DNA of 50,836 nt from an uncultured Eubacteriales bacterium (GTDB lineage: Bacteria > Bacillota > Clostridia > Oscillospirales > Oscillospiraceae): the NCBI GenBank assembly GCA_900313925.1, contig OMTF01000056.1, positions 1 to 50,836 of the forward strand. Direction: 5' to 3'. Positions 36,033-45,710 of this stretch are shown here, piece after piece. A program made the translations under genes and the position numbers. The notes under the pieces were generated by a model. That model was not told where the DNA came from. It made no database searches and saw nothing but the letters and a program-made list of their open reading frames with translations. Numbering within the stretch: the stretch's first letter is position 1; each line of letters starts with the position of its first letter.

Positions 36033-37854
36033 GATCCTAGCCGTGCCGTTTGCAGCGGAAATCTCGTTCAGTGCGGAAATCGGCGTCGTGCACTCTGCAT
36101 CCGCGTACATTGTAAAGCGCGCTCCCTCCAGCAGTTCTCCGCTTTTGTTCTCCTTGCGCAGCGTCAGGTACGCGTCGTTCACCTTGTACGTGACGGAGGT
36201 GTTGGTAAGGGAACCGCCGTCCTCAATCTCGCCCGTTTCCGGCGAAATCTTATATTTGTCCGCATATTCCTGCGGAATGACTTCCTGAATCGTATACGTT
36301 TCCGTGCTGGCCGGAAGCTGCGAATATTCGATCGTATACGTGTTATTTCCGTTATCTGTCACCTGAAGGTTGTCCGCATAGGTGTCCGTTACCTCTGTGC
36401 TGCCCAAATATAGGTGTACCCAGCTCTTGAATTGTTCCGAATTCGGGCGATTTGCTGCCGCGTTGCTGCTGTCATTCCAGATTTTCGTGACAGAAATGCT
36501 CACTTTCTCATCGGAAGGTGCCTTTGTGTCGGCCGCAACCAAATTCTGCGTCCAGGTCGGAGTGCCCGAAATATTGATCGGGTTATCCGCAACGTAGAGA
36601 TTTACGACAAAATCTTCTGGCGGATCCTTGAGTTTCATCCCCAGGGTGTACCCGTTCTTGAAATAGCCGTGTAAAACGCCAAATGTATCTGTCGTAGACA
36701 ATATTTCTGCTGGATTTTCAATGAGAAGGTTATAGAGATTCTGCACATCTTTCCATCCCCAATTTGGGATGACTTGATAAATATCCTTGATATGAGTCGC
36801 CCGTGCGTCGTCGTTTTTCGCGCTGGCAATATCCGAGAAATCGATGCCGTCTGTATAATGCCAGATTGCGCACTGTGTGGCGATCATAAACACGTAATCT
36901 TTCCGCCCCTGGTTGATCAGGACATAGTTGTAGTTATTGTCGTTAGCTAGCATATTTCCCGAAGTTCTGATATTCAAAGCGTCGTTCGGATATCCGTAGT
37001 AGAGCACTTTGGCGACCTGGTCTCTGACGGTGCTGGTATCCGAGCCGACCTTGACGGGAGTGTAACCGTAATCGTTCGGTGGGTAGATACGTCCATTGGT
37101 GTAAAACGGATCCGGCATGCCGGTATAGGAATCCAGTTCCTTGTTGGTGACATCCGGAATGAGTCCGAATTTATTTTCATAGAGTGAGCTGGACCCCGTA
37201 TTCAACGAATAATTATAGTTTGCACAGTATGCCGTTTTTCCGTCGATGGCTATCGAATATAGCGAGTCGCCTGCTATTCCGTGTTTGATCCGGGTCTGCC
37301 CGGGCGTATACTCACCTTCCGGCGAACGGACTCCTTCAACGGTTCCATCGCCTTTTTTGGAGACCTTGAAGGTTACCGTGACGGGGGAGAGCATCAGGGC
37401 ATTTGTGTCATCGATCTTGTCGACCAAATAAAAGCGGCCGGTGTACTCGCCTTCCAGAAGGCCGGCTTTAGGAGATACCGTAACGGATCCTGAACTCCCG
37501 GAAGCAATATTCTGCGCCCCGGCGACGTTCACCGTAAAGTAGCGGTTAAAATCGGAGTAGCCGCTGTCTTCGGTATCGACCGCGAAGGAGAGGACGCCTG
37601 CCCCGGTGTTCTTAATGGTTACCGTACCGGAAATGTTGGCAGGAGAATACCCTTCCAGCGGATTGCCAAGATTGATTTCCGTTGGAGTTACGTCCGCACT
37701 GAATGTCGTATCTGCATAGGCAGGAATTTCCATATTCGTGGAGCCTGTTACCAGGTGGTTATCAGATTTGGCGTAGTAGCGCAGATATAGAATCTTCGCA
37801 TTTTCCGGATTATCCCCCAGAGAAATTGTGGTGGTTGTCGTCGTATTTCCGTCC

Positions 37855-37872
37855 CGGAAATGGAATTTGCGT
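37855..37872 (-). other. One-base frameshift in the surface adhesin
   Basis: Frame one reads up to NANSISG; the other frame continues as DGNTTTTTISLGDNPENAK. Adding one G to the GGG run restores a single protein. It could be a real mutation or a homopolymer sequencing error. Confidence 0.75.
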
Positions 37873-38767
37873 TATCAAAATCCGCCTCCAACGGAGCGGA
37901 ATCTCCCTTGTCTTTTACAATGTAGCGCAGCGTTCCGTCAACTGTCGGCGTAAAAGTCAGAGAAAGGTTCTGCGATCCGCTTCTTGACGCCTCAAAAGAA
38001 ACGGTGCCCTCGGACGGTGTCGGATTATCTGAAACGGTAAACGTAAAGGGAAGCGACGTATTCAGAATCTGTTCGGAATCAGCGGAAGCAGTCAGCGTGA
38101 TGCTTGCTTTATGGGTTCCTTTCTCCAAACCAGTATTCGGCTGAACCGTCAGGGTCACGCTGCTGTCTACTGCCAGTTCGGTAGAACTCAGGGAGGCTGC
38201 ATAGCCTTCCGCACTGCCTAACGCAAGTGTAAGAGCAGCATTTCCGGTATTCTTTATTGTGATTGTCTTCGCGGCGGGAGCTTCCGTGTACCCGGTTGCC
38301 GCTTCGCCGAAGCTTGGATCGTACGGATCGATCTGGATACCGTAATTCTTGACTTCGCTGCCGCTGGATTTTGCCGGAAGTTCAAGAATCGACATCGCAT
38401 AATACTCTTCTTCCCCGGCATCCTGATACACCAGGTATATGTTCTTTGAATCGGACTCGGACTGCCCAGAGATGGTAATTCCGTTATCCGCGTTGCCGGT
38501 GCATTCTTTTGATGTTCCGTTGGCAATCACTTCATCCTGTGACGGCGCAGCGTCCTCACTGTCTGCAACAAGATAGTAGACCGTTCCGCCGTTTTCCGGC
38601 GTCACCGTCAGTTCTATCGTGTCCGTTTGCGATTCGGACCACTTGGCACCATAGGATACCGTGCCAGCGGTGTCACTGGCGCTGATGTCCAGTGCCGCAA
38701 ACGGCATGAGACTGAACAGCAGACAAGCCGCTAGCAGAATTGAGAAAAACTTCCTTCCAATTTTCAT

Positions 38768-39122
38768 AGTTTGCTGAGACTCCTTTTTTTCAAATCCTGT
38801 GAATGACTTCCTGTTTACGGGCATATAAGCCCCTGTGCGCAAAACCGCCCTGGTTATTCCAGAACTTCGATCCTATGCGCAGAAATAATCTTGTAGATTA
38901 TATAGTCCCAGTTCGGAAATTGCAATCTCAAAAATGATGTTTATGTACCAAATGGTCATTTTCGTCATTTTGCTACTTATAAGCCGTTTTTATTTGTCTA
39001 TTTCTGTTATTTCCCTAACAAGCTGTACTTTGCATCCTTTTTCCTGACAGAAAATTCCTCGGAAAAAACGATGAAAATCGCATTTTTTGCTGTTTCCAGG
39101 CATTTGAACGTGAATGCGAAAG
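38768..39122. other. Upstream region of the adhesin, no gene
   Basis: AT-rich sequence with the adhesin promoter. Nothing coding was seen. The part 38930-39120 carries no clear element. Confidence 0.5.
38897..38925 (-). promoter_or_regulatory. Predicted promoter of the surface adhesin
   Basis: Minus strand: TTGCAA (38925-38920), 17-base spacer, TATAAT (38902-38897), giving a leader of about 120 bases before the ATG at 38767. Confidence 0.7.
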
Positions 39123-41639
39123 CTATAAAAAACGCCCTGTGCGGCTCTCCCGGCAGTTCTTAATTTCTTCTTTCGTGCCGACCGCAACAATGGTCCCTCC
39201 CTCGTTTCCTCCGCCCGGTCCCATATCGATGATATAGTCCGCGTTTTGAATGACGTCCGTATCGTGCTCTATTACGATCACTGTCGCTCCCTTATCGATA
39301 AGATGCTGAAATACCCGCAGAAGAGCCGCAACATCGTCCGGATGCAGCCCAATCGTCGGCTCGTCGAAAACAAACAGTACGCTGTCCTGTCCTCTGCGCA
39401 TTTCGCTTGCAAGCTTCAGCCGCTGCGCTTCGCCCCCCGAAAGATGAGGTGTCGGCTCAGAGAGCGTCAGATAGCCAAGCCCGAGATCCATGAGGATCTG
39501 CAGCCGGCTCCTTACGGCAGGCAGACCGGAACAGGCTTTCTGTGCCTCCTCCACACTCATCGCCATTATTTCAGGAAGGGAGTAGCGGTTCCCCTCCCCG
39601 TTCCTCCATAAAATACGGTTAGCCCGGGTACTGTAGCGGGACCCCCGGCAGTCCGGGCAGGTAATTTCCACATCCGGTAGGAACTGCACGTCAAGGCTGA
39701 CGGTGCCTGTACCGTCGCACCCGGGACAGCGGAGGGACCCGGTGTTGTAGGAAAAATCACCCGCTTTCAAGCCGCATTTTTTTGCCTCCTCCGTCCGTGC
39801 AAAGTTCTTTCGCAGTTCATCGTGCACGTTCGCGTACGTGGCGACCGTCGATCGGACATTAATTCCAATCGGCGTTGCATCGATCAGTTTATCCTGAGCA
39901 ATCCCGTCAGGGTCTGCGGAAATGACATGATCCGGCAGCGGCTTTCCCGCTATGGATGCTTCCAGTGCCGGGATCAGGCACTCGAGAACCAGCGTTGTCT
40001 TTCCCGAACCGGAAACGCCGGTTACGACGGTCAGGCGCTTTTTCGGAAAGGAAACTTTCAGCGGCTGAACCGTGTACATCGCTCGTGTTTCCAGCAGGAT
40101 CCGCCCGCAGGAAAAAACTTCCTCCGTAGTGCAGGGCTTTCGTACGCGGACGGTTTTTCTGCCGGACAGATATGCGCCTATGCGGGACAACGGGTTTTTT
40201 TCCGTTTCGGCCACGGTTCCCCGGCTCAGGACCTTACCGCCGGATGCACCGGCTCCCGGGCCCATTTCAATGAGCCAGTCGGCCTTTTTGAGTATCTGTG
40301 TATCGTGATCCACGAGGACAACCGTATTGCCATCGGAAACCAGATCGTCCATCACGCCGGCGAGTCCTTCCAGATTCGCAGGATGCAGGCCGATAGAAGG
40401 CTCATCGAGAACATAGAGAACGCCGGTCGTCCGGCTGCGCACGGCACGGGCAAGCTGCATTCGCTGCCGTTCGCCGGTAGACAGCGTGGAAGAGGCGCGA
40501 TCCAGGGACAGATATCCCAGTCCCAAGTCCAGGAGTCTTCTGGCTGCGGACTGAAAGGAATCACAGAGACTGTCCGCCATCGGCCTCATTTCCCCTGGCA
40601 GGCTTTTCGGAATTTCGTCCACCCAGCGGGAAAGTTCCGTAAGCGGCATCCTGCAGGCGCTGTCCAGGGAAATCCCCTGCAGAAGAGGCGCTCTTGCTTC
40701 CGGGGAAAGTCTTGTTCCTCCACAATCCGGGCAGACACGCTCTTTCAGAAACCGCGCAACCCGTTTCATTCCCTTCTCGTCCCGGACGTGGGAAAGGGCG
40801 TTCTCCACGGTATACTTCGCATTGAAATACGTAAAGTCCATATCTCCGGCGGCTCCGGTGGTCTTGTTCTGGTACACAATGTTCTTTTTTACGGCGGGAC
40901 CGTGGAAAACAATGTCCCGTTCCTTTTCCGTGAGGTTCCGAAACGGCACGTCCGTCCGCACACCCATTTCCCGGGCAATGTCCTTCATCAGAGACCACAT
41001 CAGTGTCTGCCAGGGGAGAACGGCGCCTTCGTCTATCGTAAGGCCTTCGTCGGGAACGAGTGTGGATTCATCCACCGTCCGCACCATTCCCGTACCGCCG
41101 CAGGTCTTGCACGCTCCAGTACTGTTGAACGCCAGATCCTCCGCGCCTGGGCCATAAAAATGTTCCCCGCACTCGGGGCAGACAAGCTCTTTCATCCGGG
41201 AAACATTTACGGAAGGTGCCAAATAATGTCCGTTCGGGCAGCGGTGACTGCCGAGGCGGGAATACATCAAACGCAATATGTTGAGAAGCTCCGTTGCGGT
41301 ACCGAACGTGCTGCGGATGCCCGGTACGCCGGGGCGCTGGCGCAGGGCGATGGCTGCGGGAATATAGCGCACTTCCTCCACTTCCGCCTTTTCCGCCTGT
41401 GTCATTCTCCGGCGCGTATAGGCGGACAGAGCTTCCAGATATCTTCGGGAGCCTTCGGAATACAGAACACCTATCGCCAGCGAGGATTTTCCGGAACCGG
41501 AAACACCGGCAATGGCGGTTACCTTTTCCAGGGGGATCTCCACGTCAATGCTTTTCAGATTATGAACCCTCGCGCCGCGAACCTGAATATGCGTAGGCTG
41601 CTCCGCTCTTTTTTCCGCAGTTTCTTTCCTATCCTTCAT
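39123..41639 (-). CDS. UvrA-like excinuclease ABC subunit A homologue
   Basis: 838 aa ABC-type DNA-damage protein with two ATPase modules: Walker A GVSGSGKSSLAIG and GVSGSGKTTLVLE, signatures LSTGERQRMQLARA and LSGGEAQRLKLASEM, and Walker B VLYVLDEPSIGLHP and VLFVFDEPTIGLHP. Zinc motifs CPECGEHF...CKTCGGTG and CPGCDGTG...CPDCRGS are present. It is about 100 residues shorter than standard UvrA (about 940), so it likely belongs to the UvrA2/class II group linked to DNA-drug tolerance. ATG 41639 follows GGAAAGGACTG; the frame's ATG at 41669 would overlap the esterase end further. Overlaps the esterase by 11 bases, so translation is probably coupled. Ends in TAG. Confidence 0.92.
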   Translation of the reverse strand: MKDRKETAEKRAEQPTHIQVRGARVHNLKSIDVEIPLEKVTAIAGVSGSGKSSLAIGVLYSEGSRRYLEALSAYTRRRMTQAEKAEVEEVRYIPAAIALRQRPGVPGIRSTFGTATELLNILRLMYSRLGSHRCPNGHYLAPSVNVSRMKELVCPECGEHFYGPGAEDLAFNSTGACKTCGGTGMVRTVDESTLVPDEGLTIDEGAVLPWQTLMWSLMKDIAREMGVRTDVPFRNLTEKERDIVFHGPAVKKNIVYQNKTTGAAGDMDFTYFNAKYTVENALSHVRDEKGMKRVARFLKERVCPDCGGTRLSPEARAPLLQGISLDSACRMPLTELSRWVDEIPKSLPGEMRPMADSLCDSFQSAARRLLDLGLGYLSLDRASSTLSTGERQRMQLARAVRSRTTGVLYVLDEPSIGLHPANLEGLAGVMDDLVSDGNTVVLVDHDTQILKKADWLIEMGPGAGASGGKVLSRGTVAETEKNPLSRIGAYLSGRKTVRVRKPCTTEEVFSCGRILLETRAMYTVQPLKVSFPKKRLTVVTGVSGSGKTTLVLECLIPALEASIAGKPLPDHVISADPDGIAQDKLIDATPIGINVRSTVATYANVHDELRKNFARTEEAKKCGLKAGDFSYNTGSLRCPGCDGTGTVSLDVQFLPDVEITCPDCRGSRYSTRANRILWRNGEGNRYSLPEIMAMSVEEAQKACSGLPAVRSRLQILMDLGLGYLTLSEPTPHLSGGEAQRLKLASEMRRGQDSVLFVFDEPTIGLHPDDVAALLRVFQHLIDKGATVIVIEHDTDVIQNADYIIDMGPGGGNEGGTIVAVGTKEEIKNCRESRTGRFL

Positions 41640-42342
41640 CGCCGCAGTCCTTTCCCATCCCGTTTCCATGCGTCAGGATCCATCGGATTCCCCTTGCAGT
41701 TCTCTTTTCGCTGTCCTTGTAATGATTTCCGGGATTAAGCTCCATAAACGTTTCGATGCCCTGCTTTCGGAACATTTCGACAATCGCCTCCGTATTTTCC
41801 TCTACGCATTTCAAACGCCTGTTCCGTGTATTTTTTTCCTTGGCACCGATGGAAAAATAAAGGCAGCTCGGTTTGCGGGAGAGCGAATGCGAGGCAAGGT
41901 AAGGCAAAAGCTCCGGGTACCATAAAGAGCCGGACACGCTTGCCGCTCGGTCGAAAATATCTGAATGGTACAGGGAATAGACGGCAAACAAGCCGGCAAG
42001 GGAGTAGCCGGCAATCGCCGCATAGAGGCCTTTCCCTCCCAGCTGCTGCCGGGCAGCGGGAAGCAGCGTCTCCTTCATCCACGCCCCATATTCTTCCGCT
42101 TTCCCGCCGCAAGGCGTACCGTCGGAAAACAGCGGCGGGCAGTACCAGGGCGTCATATCGTCCTCCCAATTCAAGCCGTTCACGACAATCAGCGAATGCT
42201 CCGGACACGGTGCGGCATGAAGCTCGCAAAAGATTTTTTCGCCTTCGTCCGCAAAACTGTTAAGATATATTTCCGGGCATCCGGGAGTTCCCGGAAATAT
42301 CCGCACTTTTTTCCCATCCAATTCAAATGTCATGCTTTTCAT
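41629..42342 (-). CDS. Alpha/beta hydrolase, esterase family
   Basis: 237 aa. The nucleophile elbow is GYSLAGLFAVYSL (serine near 114), and the likely catalytic histidine is in NPGNHYKDSEKR near the C-terminus. The fold resembles the esterase D/enterochelin-esterase-like group (putative esterase). Substrate not assignable; no signal peptide, so it is cytoplasmic. ATG 42342 with AAGGAAGAAAGCA. It lies between a sirtuin and the UvrA-like gene with which it overlaps. Ends in TAG. Confidence 0.85.
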   Translation of the reverse strand: MKSMTFELDGKKVRIFPGTPGCPEIYLNSFADEGEKIFCELHAAPCPEHSLIVVNGLNWEDDMTPWYCPPLFSDGTPCGGKAEEYGAWMKETLLPAARQQLGGKGLYAAIAGYSLAGLFAVYSLYHSDIFDRAASVSGSLWYPELLPYLASHSLSRKPSCLYFSIGAKEKNTRNRRLKCVEENTEAIVEMFRKQGIETFMELNPGNHYKDSEKRTARGIRWILTHGNGMGKDCGDEG

Positions 42343-42460
42343 TGCTTTCTTCCTTTATTAAAAGGGATTTTGATTGGCGCTCCGCGCTGCCCGGCTGCTG
42401 CCCCCGCACAGGCCTTCCCGTTTCCGCCGATGCTCCAGGTACCTGGGCTTTTCCGCGAAT

Positions 42461-43252
42461 CTAAATTACCCGGCGCAGTACCGCGCTGATATCTTCGTGG
42501 AACACAAGATCGGCCATGCCTTCCATGTGTGTTTTTCCGCGATTGATAATAATAAGATACGGGCCATGGTACTGGTGCGCCAGCTGCGCCGCCGATCCCA
42601 CGGCAAGAGAGGTTCCGCCGATGATGAGGCAGTCTGCGTTCCGGACAAGAGCCAGGGATTGGCTGTATGCTTTCTGCGGCAGGTACTCCCCATACAGGAC
42701 GACATCCGGACGAACCATTTTTCCGCATTTTGCGCAGCGTGGAACCGGCTCCCTGCTTTCAAAAACAAAGTCCGGACCATAGGCAGTACGGCAGGATACG
42801 CAGTGGTTGCTCCAGATCGTTCCATGGATTTCCTGCACATTGCGGCTGCCGGCCTTCTGATGCAGGCCGTCAATGTTCTGCGTTATAATGCCGTCCAGTT
42901 TTCCCTACACTTCCATGGCGGCAAGGCAGCGGTGTGCATCGTTCGGTTCCGCTTTTCGGGCATCCAGGTTCTTCCTATAGTAGGCGAAGAACGCTTCCGG
43001 ATCCTTTTGCAGGCACTCCCGGCCGAGGTAATACTCCGGGGAGCGTCCGTGCTTTCGGGTATTTTTTCTGCTGTAAAGGCCGTCCCTGCTGCGGAAATCC
43101 GGGATTCCGCTTTCCGTGGAAACGCCGGCACCGCCCAAAAAGACCGCGTGTTTCGCTGAGCGGAGGATTGTGCGCAGAGCCTCGGTCTTTTCCTCCCCTT
43201 CAAGCTGACGGAAATACTGCTTTTTTTCCCGCTCCGAATGAAATTTGGTCAT
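42461..43252 (-). pseudogene. cobB: Sir2-family NAD-dependent deacylase with one in-frame TAG
   Basis: A 264-codon frame complete but for an amber at codon 116 (42907-42905). Before it: the NAD-binding FLGGAGVSTESGIPDFRS and the YYLGRECLQKDPEAFFAYY helix. After it: TQNIDGLHQKAG with the catalytic histidine, zinc cysteines CVSC and CAKCG, VVLYGEYLP, and IIGGTSLAVGSAAQLAH. Enzymes of this kind remove acyl groups from lysine using NAD. The amber falls in the loop ahead of GKLDGIITQNIDG, where relatives have varied residues (A, E, M, K), so one base change explains it. ATG 43252 with GGAAGGCAGTT. The true end is also TAG. Confidence 0.85.
42905..42907 (-). other. In-frame amber codon in the sirtuin
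   Basis: TAG between AAMEV and GKLDGIITQNIDG, codon 116, with the frame unchanged across it. Confidence 0.9.
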
Positions 43253-43331
43253 AACTGCCTTCCCTTTCCGTAAGCCGCAGCAAAAAGTTTCCCGCTGGCA
43301 GAACCGCATCCGCAGTCCGTCGATCGCAGCG

Positions 43332-44177
43332 CTAGCGGTTCGCCGCGATAAATTCACCGATTGCCCTTGCGTCTTCCGCGCCTCTGCGGTACAGATTCTC
43401 CATAGCCTGCCGGTTTCGTCTGAGTGTTCCTAAGCCCTGTATGGACTCGGGTGCCAGAATGAGAACCCGTCCTTCCTTTTCCAGCCTTTTCGCGAAATCC
43501 AGCTCCGCATTGTATACGGATGCCCGCCGCCGTATGGCACGGGCTGCCTTCGGGTATCCGGGCGCCGTCTTCAAAATCGCGCGCAGATCGCGAATCCATT
43601 TCCGGTATTCGCCTTTCGGCCTTGTCAGGACCAGAATAATCTTATCGCATCCGTCATCGAATGCCTTCTGAAGCGGTATCGGGTCCGCCATGCCCCCGTC
43701 GTAATAATGTCTTGTTCCAATCTGGTAGGGTTGATTATATGGCGGAAGCGAGCAGGAGGCTTTGATGACGTCGTAGCTGTCCCACCGGATATCCCGGTTC
43801 GTAAAATAGTGCGGTTCGCCCGTTTCCGCGTCCATAGCCGCAACGGTAAACCAGATTCCGGAATGTTCCACCGCGTCATAATGCAGTGGATAATCGCCGT
43901 CCGATCGGATCATTTCCCCGAAGATATAGTCCATATTGATAAAAGAACCCGTTTTTCTGTAATGCTCGAAGCTCATGCATTCGGGACGCGCCGTGTAGTC
44001 CAGGTAGAATTCGCGGGCATAGCCTTTTTGTCCGGCAAGGTAGGTCAAAAGATTTGCCGCTCCCGCCGAAATTCCATAGCAGCTGTCAAAGCGGATTTTT
44101 TCCGCAAGACAGGTGTCAATAACGCCTGCGCCGTAAATATCCCGCAGTCCTCCGCCGATATCCATAAATCCAAGCAT
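43332..44177 (-). CDS. Patatin-like phospholipase
   Basis: 281 aa. Oxyanion-hole glycines in MDIGGGLRDIYGAG, nucleophile serine in YGISAGAANLL (GxSxG, about residue 37), and the catalytic aspartate in YYDGGMADPIPL (about 172). The bacterial patatins of this type (YjjU-like) are cytoplasmic lipid acyl hydrolases of uncertain role. ATG 44177 with AGGGGGAATCCAG. It lies between a DUF362-ferredoxin and a sirtuin. Ends in TAG. Confidence 0.92.
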   Translation of the reverse strand: MLGFMDIGGGLRDIYGAGVIDTCLAEKIRFDSCYGISAGAANLLTYLAGQKGYAREFYLDYTARPECMSFEHYRKTGSFINMDYIFGEMIRSDGDYPLHYDAVEHSGIWFTVAAMDAETGEPHYFTNRDIRWDSYDVIKASCSLPPYNQPYQIGTRHYYDGGMADPIPLQKAFDDGCDKIILVLTRPKGEYRKWIRDLRAILKTAPGYPKAARAIRRRASVYNAELDFAKRLEKEGRVLILAPESIQGLGTLRRNRQAMENLYRRGAEDARAIGEFIAANR

Positions 44178-44251
44178 CTGGATTCCCCCTGTTTTTATTC
44201 GGTTCTGCTACTTTTCCTTATTGTGCCTTCCCTGGAAGTTCCCAGCAGTTC

Positions 44252-45469
44252 CTACCGTCCGTCCGCAAGCCGGGCGAACGCCACTTTCTGGACTTTCATG
44301 GCACCGACCGGGCAGAATTCCTGGCAGCAGAAGCACCGAATGCACGCGCTTCGGTCAATTCGGGGCTGCTTTCGGTTCTCTTCCCCCGCCATCGTGATGG
44401 CACGGGCAGGGCAGAGCTCCGCGCAGCGGCCGCATCCGATGCATTCTGCGGGATCCACGCTCGGACGCGTGGTATAGATTCTCCGCAGGAGTCTCTCCGC
44501 GGCTTTTCCGAAAGGTCCGCGCCGAAAAAGAACGGATTTTTCGCGAGTACACTTTTGAAAGTCCGGAAGGCGCAGCGCTTTGATACGCTCCGGATCCGGC
44601 ACAATCTCGACTTCCGTTCGATTTCCGGGGCCAAGTCCTCTCTTATACGCCTCCATCTGAACCGGAAGATCCGGCAGCGAATAGCCAATCAGGTCGCCGG
44701 CAACGACATCCAGGGCATAGGGGTCCGGCGAATCCAGTATCGCACCCATCTTCCTCGGCGTCCCCTGCGACGGGCCGTTTCCTTCCATGCAGACAACCGC
44801 GTCCGCAAGATTCAGTACGGGACAGAAATACTCATTCAAATCAATAAGCATATTGGCAAACCGCGCCGTTTCGGGAAAACGCAGATGATACTGCGGCTTT
44901 GTCAGTCCGGGAATGATTCCGAAGAGATTTTTCGTCGCGCAGGTCATTTTCATGCTGGCATGCGTTTTCAGCTTGCAGAGGTTAACGAGAATATCGGCTT
45001 CGTCTAGCCAGGCCGTATATTGGAACTTTTGCAGGCTGACGGCATCGGGGTATTCGACGTTGCGGACTTCAGTATTGAAATTAAGACTTACTTTCCCGCG
45101 GGTTTCCGGATCTGCTTCAAGCTCTGCAGCCAGCTCGGCAAGGCCGCAGGCGTCATAAATGTGCTTCAGGTGCCCGGCTGTAAATGCCCCGCCCGGGCTG
45201 TCCCCAAGGATTATTTTCTCCGCACCGGCGGAAAGAAGTTCGCGCGTAACTTCCCGCACGATGGACGGATGGACTGTCGCGGCTTCCTCCGGCGCGTGCG
45301 CCCCGACAAGGTTCAGTTTTACCGCGACGATTTTCGCGCCCCGGAGAAAGGTCTGCCAGCCCCCCAGAAGGGAAACTGATTCCGCTATAGCTTTCCTGAC
45401 TTCTTTTTCCTCATAGCTGCCGCAGGCAGCGACCGCTACACGGCGGTCCGAACGTTTGCTCTCTGCCAT
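44252..45469 (-). CDS. DUF362 protein with two [4Fe-4S] clusters
   Basis: 405 aa. Residues about 10-310 are the DUF362 domain (KIVAVKLNLVGAHAPEEAATVHPSIV, IILGDSPGG, LVNLCKLKTHASMKMTCATKNLFG). The C-terminal 60 residues hold two ferredoxin motifs, CIGCGRCAELCP and CIRCFCCQEFCP. Such proteins are common in anaerobes and probably pass electrons to an unknown partner. ATG 45469 has GAAGGAGCGGAATCGC before it. No transmembrane part. Ends in TAG. Confidence 0.9.
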   Translation of the reverse strand: MAESKRSDRRVAVAACGSYEEKEVRKAIAESVSLLGGWQTFLRGAKIVAVKLNLVGAHAPEEAATVHPSIVREVTRELLSAGAEKIILGDSPGGAFTAGHLKHIYDACGLAELAAELEADPETRGKVSLNFNTEVRNVEYPDAVSLQKFQYTAWLDEADILVNLCKLKTHASMKMTCATKNLFGIIPGLTKPQYHLRFPETARFANMLIDLNEYFCPVLNLADAVVCMEGNGPSQGTPRKMGAILDSPDPYALDVVAGDLIGYSLPDLPVQMEAYKRGLGPGNRTEVEIVPDPERIKALRLPDFQKCTREKSVLFRRGPFGKAAERLLRRIYTTRPSVDPAECIGCGRCAELCPARAITMAGEENRKQPRIDRSACIRCFCCQEFCPVGAMKVQKVAFARLADGR

Positions 45470-45710
45470 CTGCGATTCCGCTCCTTCCGCAAGGCGGCTT
45501 CCGTTTCTGGCGTGAAGCCGGAAGTTTCCTCGGGTGCTTCCGGCATCATGCTGAGAATATTATATCGTATATTCGATCGAAAGCAGCAAGGCGGAGAAAA
45601 AAACTGCGAGTTCATCCCTCCATGCGAAGTATAGGAAGGAAAGAACTCGCCGATTTTCATTCCGGAGTGGTTTTCGCCGCTGCGCCGCCGTGCAGGATCA
45701 AAAGATTGTG

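Larger units (their letters stand above)
33339..38767 (-). pseudogene. Thioester-domain, Cna-B/SpaA-repeat surface adhesin, broken
   Basis: A coding length of about 1,808 codons. Signal peptide (KIGRKFFSILLAACLLFSLMP), then N-terminal immunoglobulin-like domains, then a thioester domain with Cys in TAYCANYNY (codon 37226-37224) and Gln in ATQCAIWHYT (codon 36875-36873), which form a covalent host-binding bond in Gram-positive adhesins. Four SpaA-type repeats (for example LTIRKGSSVETSLLNGAEF, LTIYKVDEDEQPLPGAEF) and at least five Cna-B-type repeats (LEVTKEWEDGASGEKATVEL and relatives) make the stalk. The end NKPNTGD, a hydrophobic helix and FVRRKRKDQE are a sortase signal. Two lesions: a one-base loss near 37866 (CCGGGACGG where CCGGGGACGG would keep frame) and an in-frame TAG at 36032-36030. 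Promoter and terminator are present. Confidence 0.85.

Noticed and set aside
42461-44177. Sir2 plus patatin as an anti-phage defence pair
   Set aside because: The sirtuin has the full zinc-type deacylase layout and the patatin is a plain YjjU-like enzyme. Neither has the fused domains or nucleotide-synthase partner of known defence systems, and the sirtuin is interrupted.
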